Positions 1 to 6,161 of a stretch of DNA of 10,863 nt are shown here, piece after piece; positions within the stretch are counted from its first letter, which is position 1, and every line of letters starts with the position of its first letter. The position numbers and the translations under genes are program-made. Origin of the DNA: an uncultured Prevotella sp. (lineage in GTDB: Bacteria > Bacteroidota > Bacteroidia > Bacteroidales > Bacteroidaceae). The notes beneath the pieces are model-generated. The model saw only the letters and a list, made by a program, of their open reading frames with translations. It was not told where the DNA came from and did not search any database. The stretch is taken from the NCBI GenBank assembly GCA_945637645.1, contig CALZDK010000055.1, positions 1 through 10,863 of the forward strand. The letters are read 5' to 3'.

Positions 1-14
1 GGAAATATGTCGTT

Positions 15-54
15 CCGACATTGGGCGGACACATGGGTCCGCCCCTACAATCGG
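15..54. repeat. GC-rich imperfect palindrome in the intergenic region upstream of the peptidase
   Basis: The core is a perfect 8-bp stem, GGGCGGAC (23-30) with GTCCGCCC (37-44), around a 6-nt loop. It extends imperfectly outward: CCGA at 15-18 can pair with TCGG at 51-54, and TTG at 21-23 with CAA at 48-50. An alternative hairpin, CCCTAC (43-48) with GTAGGG (54-59), overlaps the right arm and is mutually exclusive with the outer stem. No U-tract follows, so it is a poor intrinsic terminator candidate. From memory, similar GGCGGAC/GTCCGCC palindromes followed by CCCTACA are dispersed in intergenic DNA of several Bacteroidota, which would make it a REP-like element; this was not checked. Confidence 0.55.
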
Positions 55-96
55 TAGGGTTGAGCACATGCGAAACATAAATTATTTAAAAAAAAT

Positions 97-2136
97 ATGA
101 AAGTTAGAACAATTATGACAATCATGGCAATGGCTTCGGCAACACTTGGAGCCACGGCACAGGACAATTTGACATCTGGCATAGCCACTGCCAATCTCGA
201 CCAGTCGGTGCGTCCTGCCGACGATTTCTATCAGTTTGCCTGCGGCGGATGGATGAAGAACAATCCACTGCCGGCGGCATATTCACGCTATGGCAGCTTC
301 GACAAGCTGGGCGAGAACAACAACAAGCGCATAAACGCCATTCTCGACGAACTGAAGAATGCCAACTACGAGGCGGGAAGTGTGGAGCGCAAGCTAAGCG
401 ACCTCTACAAGCTCGCCATCGACTCTGTGAGACGCAACAAGGAGGGTGTGAGCCCGCTTATGCCTATTATTGAGAGAATGGAAAAGGCGAAAAACGTGGA
501 GCAACTGTTTGACATACAGCTCTCGCTCGCCAAATACGGCAACGACGAGTTTTTCGTATCCTACTACGGAACAGACCGCAAAAACTCCAAGCAGAACATA
601 CTCAACATAAGGCAGGGAGGACTGACACTCCGCCAGAAGTCGTATTATCTCGACGAGGACGAGGCAACGACAGCCATACGCGAGGCTTACAAGAAGCATA
701 TTGTGAGGATGTTCACACTGTTTGGCTTCAGCGAGAAGGCTGCACAGCAGAAGATGCAGAACATCATGAAATTGGAGACAACGCTCGCCAAGGCATCGAA
801 AGCCCCTGCCGAACTGCGTGACCCAGAGGCAAACTACCACCGCATGAGCCGTGCCGACTTCAACGGTCGCTATCCCAACGTGAAACTCGACAGACAGCTC
901 GCTGCCTCCGGCATAGACAAGAAATATGTTGAGGAGCTGGTGGTCGGACAGCCAGAGTTTATGGACGCAGCAAACGGCCTGATAGGTTCGCTTACTGCCG
1001 ACGAATACCGCGACTATATGGAGTGGGGACAGATTATGGACGGAGTGAGCTATCTGAGCGACGACGTGATAGCCGCCAACTTCGACTTCTTCGGCAAGAC
1101 AATGTCTGGACGCAAGGAAGACTATCCGCTCTGGAAGCGCGCCACACAGCAGGTGGAAGGCGTTATGGGACAGGCTCTCGGAAAGATTTATGTGGAGAAA
1201 TATTTCCCCGCATCGTCGAAGGAACGCATGGTGACACTCGTGAAGAACCTGCAGAAGGCTCTCAGCGAGCGCATCGACGAGCAAGACTGGATGAGCCAGG
1301 AGACAAAGAAAAACGCACAGGAGAAGCTCGGCACATTCTATGTGAAGATAGGCTATCCCGACAAGTGGGACGACATCAGCGGATTGAGCATCGATCCTGA
1401 AAAGTCGTACTACGACAACATGCTTGAGTGCTCACGCTTCTGGCAGGCTTTCATGCTCGACAAAACCCTCGGCAAACCAGTGGACAGAGACCAGTGGGGC
1501 ATGACACCACAGACAGTGAACGCCTACTACAATCCCACGACAAACGAGATTTGCTTCCCTGCCGGAATACTGCAGCCTCCATTCTTCGACGCCTCGGCTG
1601 ACGACGCGTTCAACTATGGAGCCATCGGAGTGGTGATAGGTCATGAGATGACACACGGCTTTGACGACAGCGGACGCAACTACGATAAGGATGGCAACAT
1701 GAAGGACTGGTGGACAAAGGAAGATGCGAAAAAATTCAACGAGAAGGCAGACCTTTGCGACAACTTCTTCTCTGCCATAAAAGTGTTGCCCGACCTTAAC
1801 GCCAACGGACGCTTCACCCTCGGCGAGAACCTTGCCGACCACGGAGGACTGCAGGTGGCATACACTGCATTCAAGAATGCCACTAAGAACTCAAAACCCG
1901 CCGACAAAGACGGTTATACAGCCGACCAGCGCTTCTTCATGGCCTATGCCGGAGTGTGGGCAGGCAACATTACCGACGAAGAGATACGCAACCGCACAAA
2001 GAGCGACCCGCACTCTTTGGGACGCTGGAGAGTGAACGGGGCACTGCCGCACATCGATGCCTGGTATGAGGCTTTCGGTGTGAAAGAAGGTGACAAACTC
2101 TATCTGCCAAAGAGCGAGAGACTCGAACTCTGGTAA
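97..2136 (+). CDS. pepO: Secreted M13-family zinc endopeptidase (neprilysin/PepO type)
   Basis: This is a 679-residue zinc metallo-endopeptidase of family M13, which cleaves short to medium peptides. Residues 1-21 form a signal peptide with a likely signal peptidase I site after ATA (A21/Q22). There is no lipobox Cys, so a soluble periplasmic or exported enzyme is expected. The N-terminal M13 domain opens with DDFYQFACGGW. In the catalytic half, NAYYNP (from residue 475) provides the substrate-binding Asn segment, HEMTH (516-520) the zinc histidines and catalytic Glu517, and GENLADHGG the third ligand Glu577 with Asp581. His639 and Arg645 match the conserved His/Arg pair of neprilysin, with the same spacing of six. 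The length is normal for the family and no key residue is missing. The start at 97 keeps the full signal peptide; upstream is an A-rich leader with no clear Shine-Dalgarno sequence. The gene is monocistronic, ended by the terminator at 2166, and has no evident link to the downstream operon. Confidence 0.95.
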   Translation: MKVRTIMTIMAMASATLGATAQDNLTSGIATANLDQSVRPADDFYQFACGGWMKNNPLPAAYSRYGSFDKLGENNNKRINAILDELKNANYEAGSVERKLSDLYKLAIDSVRRNKEGVSPLMPIIERMEKAKNVEQLFDIQLSLAKYGNDEFFVSYYGTDRKNSKQNILNIRQGGLTLRQKSYYLDEDEATTAIREAYKKHIVRMFTLFGFSEKAAQQKMQNIMKLETTLAKASKAPAELRDPEANYHRMSRADFNGRYPNVKLDRQLAASGIDKKYVEELVVGQPEFMDAANGLIGSLTADEYRDYMEWGQIMDGVSYLSDDVIAANFDFFGKTMSGRKEDYPLWKRATQQVEGVMGQALGKIYVEKYFPASSKERMVTLVKNLQKALSERIDEQDWMSQETKKNAQEKLGTFYVKIGYPDKWDDISGLSIDPEKSYYDNMLECSRFWQAFMLDKTLGKPVDRDQWGMTPQTVNAYYNPTTNEICFPAGILQPPFFDASADDAFNYGAIGVVIGHEMTHGFDDSGRNYDKDGNMKDWWTKEDAKKFNEKADLCDNFFSAIKVLPDLNANGRFTLGENLADHGGLQVAYTAFKNATKNSKPADKDGYTADQRFFMAYAGVWAGNITDEEIRNRTKSDPHSLGRWRVNGALPHIDAWYEAFGVKEGDKLYLPKSERLELW

Positions 2137-2165
2137 AAAGCCGAGAATGGCAAAATGAAATAAAG

Positions 2166-2200
2166 ACCGCCCAAATTGAAAAAAATGGGCGGTTTTTTTT
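2166..2200 (+). terminator. Intrinsic terminator of the peptidase gene
   Basis: A perfect 8-bp stem, ACCGCCCA (2166-2173) with TGGGCGGT (2186-2193), encloses a 12-nt A-rich loop and runs straight into eight T residues (2193-2200). It lies 29 nt after the peptidase stop codon. Both stem and U-tract fit a Rho-independent terminator. Confidence 0.9.
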
Positions 2201-2228
2201 GTTTATTTGGAATTTTTTCATATCTTTG
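2198..2228 (+). promoter_or_regulatory. Bacteroidota-type promoter of the kinase/AAA+ operon
   Basis: TTTG at 2198-2201 serves as the -33 element and TATCTTTG at 2221-2228 matches the -7 consensus TAnnTTTG exactly. The 19-bp spacer is within the range described for Bacteroides housekeeping-sigma promoters. The expected transcription start is near 2233-2237, giving a leader of about 65-70 nt before the ATG at 2302. The -33 element overlaps the last T residues of the preceding terminator, so the two transcription units are packed with no spare sequence. Confidence 0.72.
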
Positions 2229-2250
2229 CACACAATTATCGCCGACAGAA

Positions 2251-2271
2251 GTCTCACTAAGTGAGAGAGAC
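2251..2271 (+). promoter_or_regulatory. Small palindrome in the operon leader
   Basis: TCTCAC (2252-2257) and GTGAGA (2261-2266) are exact inverted repeats separated by TAA. GTCTC (2251-2255) can alternatively pair with GAGAC (2267-2271). The element lies about 15-20 nt past the predicted transcription start and 31 nt before the first start codon. It could be an operator, a leader hairpin affecting mRNA stability, or chance; there is no evidence for a specific regulator. Confidence 0.35.
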
Positions 2272-2301
2272 CAAAACGGAAGAACCTAAAAAAGACCATA
2301 T

Positions 2302-3189
2302 ATGGACTACGACAACATACTACAAAACAGCATGGGAATGGAACGGACGGCGCGCACTATGGTGCCCGAATTCCAGACTCTCGCCCCCTCACAGGACGGG
2401 GACGACCAAAGCTACGACAACGTTGGGCTGCAGGCAGCCCTGCAGCAGTCGGAGGCACTGACCGTTTGCCCGAATTGCGGTTCCCCGATGAGCGAGGGAT
2501 CCGATTTCTGCGAGTCATGCCATCGCTACATCAAATACGACACTTGCTCCTTCTGTGGAGCCGCATTGCAGGGCGACGAGGCTTATTGCCCGGAGTGCGG
2601 CAATCCGCGTGGCGGAATAGTCTGCCCACGCTGCAACACCATGAACGAGTTTGCCTTTTGCAAACAGTGTGGACTTCCGCTCACGGAGGAGGCACGCCAG
2701 CTGATGAGCCAAGTGAGGGAAACACCGGAGTACAAGCACATGCAGATGCTTGCCGACCAACTATCGAAACTCGACATGGCAGTCCCGCTGACTTCGGAAG
2801 CGGAGGTGCTGCACGAGGAGGCAAACAGGGCGCTGCGAGAGAGGGTGCTGAAACTGCTTGCCGAGGACCGCGGTGAAAGCAATCCCGACATTCCCGAACT
2901 CACTTCAAAACGAATCACACAAGAGGAATACAACATAAGGAAGCGTAACATTGCCGAACAACTTGTGGAGGCTTTGGAGCAGATGCAGACACAGCAGACG
3001 GAAAAGCCCGTGGAGGCACGCAACTATGCCATGGCAATGAAACCCGCCGGACTGAGATTGGCATGGAAGTGCAACTACAAGCATGCCATTCACAGCAGCC
3101 CCTGCGGATGTGCTAAACCCCACCTTGGAGGAAAATGGATTATTCTTGGTCAAGGCTCAAAACCTAAAATCGAAGATGACAATGGATGA
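2302..3189 (+). CDS. Triple zinc-ribbon protein with a conserved-looking Cys/His C-terminal motif
   Basis: This 295-residue protein belongs to no family I can name. Three consecutive four-Cys zinc ribbons are plain: C56/C59/C70/C73, C82/C85/C96/C99 and C108/C111/C120/C123. An acidic N-terminal tail (1-50) contains threonines in a MERTART context (13-19). After the ribbons, residues 125-235 are charged and probably helical. The C-terminus (255-279) carries a compact W-K-C-N-Y segment followed by His264, Cys268, Cys270 and PHLGGKW, which looks like a further small metal-binding or folding unit. There is no signal peptide or membrane segment, so it is predicted cytoplasmic. It is the first gene after the promoter and overlaps the kinase start by 14 nt. 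A role as adaptor, scaffold or substrate of the kinase is inferred from context only; nothing shows DNA binding or enzymatic activity. Confidence 0.85.
   Translation: MDYDNILQNSMGMERTARTMVPEFQTLAPSQDGDDQSYDNVGLQAALQQSEALTVCPNCGSPMSEGSDFCESCHRYIKYDTCSFCGAALQGDEAYCPECGNPRGGIVCPRCNTMNEFAFCKQCGLPLTEEARQLMSQVRETPEYKHMQMLADQLSKLDMAVPLTSEAEVLHEEANRALRERVLKLLAEDRGESNPDIPELTSKRITQEEYNIRKRNIAEQLVEALEQMQTQQTEKPVEARNYAMAMKPAGLRLAWKCNYKHAIHSSPCGCAKPHLGGKWIILGQGSKPKIEDDNG
3176..3189 (+). other. Stop/start overlap coupling the zinc-ribbon gene to the kinase gene
   Basis: The upstream TGA (3187-3189) lies just after two in-frame kinase ATGs, at 3176 and 3182, within GATGACAATGGATGAC. No strong Shine-Dalgarno sequence precedes either ATG, consistent with termination-reinitiation. 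Which of the two ATGs is used cannot be decided from the sequence; they differ by two residues. Confidence 0.6.
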
Positions 3190-6127
3190 CAAGACGATTA
3201 TACCAAGTGGCGATACAACACTCGACTCAACACTTGGAGCAATGGACACCACCGGCGCGATGGAAAGAACGTCGCACATTGAACTCAACGGCGATGTGAC
3301 GGGAAGGCTCGACGACGATGCCACGACATACAGGTCGGAGAAGGCAATGGTGGAGAACATTGACGAAGAGACGTTTGAGATAAAGGGCAAGATATACCGG
3401 AAACTGAAATGCCTGAGCGACAACTCGGGCGAAGCACAGGTGTTTCTCGTGGAGAACGAGGGACAGAAACTCGTGCTGAAGATATACTATCCCAATTTCT
3501 CCATAAAGAGAAAGCTGATGAAGGTGGTGGCAAACATCGAGTTTGAGATGATTGTACGCATCTTCGATTTCGGCAAGATTTATGTTGAGGGAGTGAACCG
3601 CGACTATGAGCTGATGGAATATCTGCAAGGCGGAACACTCAACCACTACCAGCTGCACGGCGACCTGAACCAGTTCCGACGCATTGCACTGCAGGCGGCA
3701 GCGGCATTGGCTTATTGCCACAACAACAACGTTATACACAAGGACATAAAACCCGGAAACTTCTTCTTCCGCGATGTGGAGCATACACAACTCGTGCTTG
3801 GCGACTTCGGCATCTCGTCGGTGATCCACGACAAGAACGAGCTGCACCGCACCACACAGGCACGCACCCCAATATACGCCTCGCCGGAGATGTATAACGA
3901 CGTGATAGACGGCATAGTGGAAATAACTCCCGCCACCGACTACTACTCGCTTGGCATCACCCTCCTTGCGCTGTGGCGTGGCAACAGTCCGTTCAATGTG
4001 GGCGAGCGCACCATAATGAAGCGGAAGAACGAGGGACGACTGCCAGGCATCGACACACTGCCCGAAAGGGTGCGCCTGCTGGTTAAGGGACTGACATCAG
4101 TGAACATACAGAAGCGCTGGACCTACAACGAGGTGGAACGATGGTTCCTTGGCGAGAGTCCGGAAGTTGACTTCACGTCGCCTTTCCTGCGCTACAAGTC
4201 ATTCGTGGTTGATCCAGAGCGCAACCTCGTGGCAGAGAACGTGCAGGAGCTTATCCCGATGCTTCTCAACAACGAACGCATAGCAAGGGGATATCTCTAC
4301 GGCGGACGACTGCTCAACTGGTTTGAGTCGTGTGGCAACAGCAAGATGGCAATGCTGCTGAAAGACATTGTGGTGAACCGCTATCCTGTCGACCAGCATG
4401 CGGGACTCATGGCTGCCATATACTCCATGGACCCCGCTTGGCCATACAAGGATGTCAACGGTCAGGAGTGTAACGACTTGCACAGCCTTGCCGTAACCAT
4501 GTTGCTCAACGCCCAGAAATACCAGGTGCTGCTCCGCAATCCCCACGACGACCTTTGGATTTATGTGGAGTGTCATTCCGACTGCGATGTGAACCGCATG
4601 AGGGGATATTTCACCGGAGTGCCTACCGAAAACCTCAACAATGCACTGCTGAGGACCCTTTACGAGCTGGACAAGGACATGCCTTTCTTCATGAAGCACA
4701 AGTCGCGGTCGCTGAAGGACATCATACACTGCTTTGGCTACGAGGACATGAGCGAGGCAGACTGGCACAGCGTCACCGACGGACGCTTGCTCTCGTGGAT
4801 GTACTGCCACGAGGACAAGATGGCTTGCGAGGCGCTGCGCATCATGACCGAGGGACAGCCTTTCTCAAAGACTCTGGCATACAAGGTGCTTTACAATGTT
4901 GACCGCACGGCGTCGTTCGACCTCCGTGGGGCAAACACACCGGCAAAGGTGGGCTTTCTGTTGGCGGAGAAACTGAAGCAATGGCAGAACCTCGACGACA
5001 CGGAGTTTGCCGAGCGCATCGCCGACTTCTCCGACAAGAACGGACGCTTCATCTATTTCGCCCAGCTCCACGGATGGAGCAAGCAGATACACGAGTGCAT
5101 ACGCTGCTTCGACCTCAAGAGCGACGAGAACCGCAACCGCCTTGGAGCCTACGACCTCCGCACGGCAGCCTACCGCTTCTGCCGCATTCTCGACACAACG
5201 CCTTCCTACAAGTTGCCCTTTGGAACGGTATTGGAGGACGGAAGAAACATCGGGAAGTGCGACATTGCCGAGTTGCGCAACGAGGTGCGCAACGGCAGCC
5301 TGACACAGTGGATGTCGGTGTTCTATCACGAGAACCCGTTCGACGATTTCAGCGTGGAGTACAGCTATGAGCGCAGCCTGGAAGAGTGGGTGATGGCAAT
5401 TGGCGAACTCGACCCTCAACAGAAATACTATCGCCGTTTTGTAAAGGCAAAGGACGAGACGGCACGAAAATACGAAGAAGTGCGCGTGGAGTACAAACGG
5501 TCGAGCCAAAGGGCAAGGACACTGAAGAGCGTGTTCTATGCACTCACCGCACTGTGGGCATTGTCGGTAGTGGTGTTTGGCATCAGTGGCCGTGAGGCAA
5601 TGCTCGACAACGGCTTCATGACGGTTTGCCTCCCTGTTGGTCTGTCCACCGCCGTAATAGTCGGCGTGCGTTCCTTCTTCAAGGGCTTTGGAGTGATGAT
5701 GTCAGCCATGTGGGCGTTGCTTGGTTTCTTCACCTCGTTTGTGCCATTGCTCGCGTTGCGTTATGTAAACAACAACTTCCCGCTGATGTTCATTCCCACC
5801 GTGCTGCTGCTCACGGCGCTGTATGTGATTGTGTGCCAGCTGACAGACAACCGCAAGGAGGGAGCCGAAGACAAGGAACTGGTTGCCGAGGTGATGGACG
5901 ACGACATGAAATCGTCGCTCCTCGAGCCGCTTTTCTATACGTTCAAGACCCGTTCTTCGCGTTTCAACGGATCCAAGTTCGGACTGCTCGACGATGTGAA
6001 GAACCAGTTCAAGTCGGTCAGCGGCGACTCCGTTATCCACTATGCCCTCTGGAGCTTGCTGGCATTGGTGCTGTTGATTGAGATGATACTCTACAATCCT
6101 CATTTGCTGAATATTCCAAATCCATAA
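3176..6127 (+). CDS. Membrane-anchored Hanks-type Ser/Thr protein kinase with repeat-bearing middle region
   Basis: This 983-residue protein carries an N-terminal kinase domain at about 72-335. ATP-binding Lys102 lies in LVLKIYY, the catalytic loop HKDIKPGN has Asp190, Lys192 and Asn195, DFG begins at Asp210, and an ASPE motif ends the activation segment. The Gly loop is degenerate (SDNSGEAQVF, 81-90), and HKD replaces HRD. Residues 1-60 are rich in Thr and Asp and may be autophosphorylated. Residues 340-780 have no domain I can name but hold three G-[RS]-L-x-x-W modules at W382, W541 and W712. Five hydrophobic segments follow (about 786-805, 813-835, 837-863, 868-890, 955-977), anchoring the protein with the kinase presumably cytoplasmic. 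The frame is open from an ATG at 3083, but that start would overlap the preceding gene by 107 nt; ATG 3176 (or 3182) beside the upstream TGA is preferred and implies translational coupling. In-frame TAA TAG stops end the gene. Confidence 0.92.
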   Translation: MTMDDKTIIPSGDTTLDSTLGAMDTTGAMERTSHIELNGDVTGRLDDDATTYRSEKAMVENIDEETFEIKGKIYRKLKCLSDNSGEAQVFLVENEGQKLVLKIYYPNFSIKRKLMKVVANIEFEMIVRIFDFGKIYVEGVNRDYELMEYLQGGTLNHYQLHGDLNQFRRIALQAAAALAYCHNNNVIHKDIKPGNFFFRDVEHTQLVLGDFGISSVIHDKNELHRTTQARTPIYASPEMYNDVIDGIVEITPATDYYSLGITLLALWRGNSPFNVGERTIMKRKNEGRLPGIDTLPERVRLLVKGLTSVNIQKRWTYNEVERWFLGESPEVDFTSPFLRYKSFVVDPERNLVAENVQELIPMLLNNERIARGYLYGGRLLNWFESCGNSKMAMLLKDIVVNRYPVDQHAGLMAAIYSMDPAWPYKDVNGQECNDLHSLAVTMLLNAQKYQVLLRNPHDDLWIYVECHSDCDVNRMRGYFTGVPTENLNNALLRTLYELDKDMPFFMKHKSRSLKDIIHCFGYEDMSEADWHSVTDGRLLSWMYCHEDKMACEALRIMTEGQPFSKTLAYKVLYNVDRTASFDLRGANTPAKVGFLLAEKLKQWQNLDDTEFAERIADFSDKNGRFIYFAQLHGWSKQIHECIRCFDLKSDENRNRLGAYDLRTAAYRFCRILDTTPSYKLPFGTVLEDGRNIGKCDIAELRNEVRNGSLTQWMSVFYHENPFDDFSVEYSYERSLEEWVMAIGELDPQQKYYRRFVKAKDETARKYEEVRVEYKRSSQRARTLKSVFYALTALWALSVVVFGISGREAMLDNGFMTVCLPVGLSTAVIVGVRSFFKGFGVMMSAMWALLGFFTSFVPLLALRYVNNNFPLMFIPTVLLLTALYVIVCQLTDNRKEGAEDKELVAEVMDDDMKSSLLEPLFYTFKTRSSRFNGSKFGLLDDVKNQFKSVSGDSVIHYALWSLLALVLLIEMILYNPHLLNIPNP
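4301..5311 (+). repeat. Three diverged G-[RS]-L-x-x-W modules within the kinase gene
   Basis: The encoded motifs are GGRLLNW (residues 376-382), DGRLLSW (535-541) and NGSLTQW (706-712), with 159 and 171 residues between the tryptophans. After the first two, the sequence stays similar: about 30 residues on comes Y-S-M-D or Y-N-V-D, then a hydrophobic helix with LA near its start. The third copy is short and runs into the first membrane segment. The pattern is read by eye at protein level; the DNA of the copies has diverged. Confidence 0.5.
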
Positions 6128-6161
6128 TAGAACTAACCTTCTACGATAAACGAGATATAAT

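Noticed and set aside
394..1284. Long open frame on the minus strand inside the peptidase gene
   Set aside because: It is fully antisense to a clear M13 peptidase, shows no recognisable domain, and reflects codon bias on the coding strand.
3083..3175. Possible N-terminal extension of the kinase by 31 residues from ATG 3083
   Set aside because: It would overlap the conserved-looking C-terminal motif of the zinc-ribbon gene by 107 nt, adds no recognisable sequence, and the ATGs at 3176 and 3182 sit in a typical stop/start coupling position.
6128..6161. Possible internal promoter before the AAA+ gene
   Set aside because: The 34-nt gap is AT-rich but lacks TAnnTTTG with a TTTG at suitable spacing, so operon transcription is the simpler reading.
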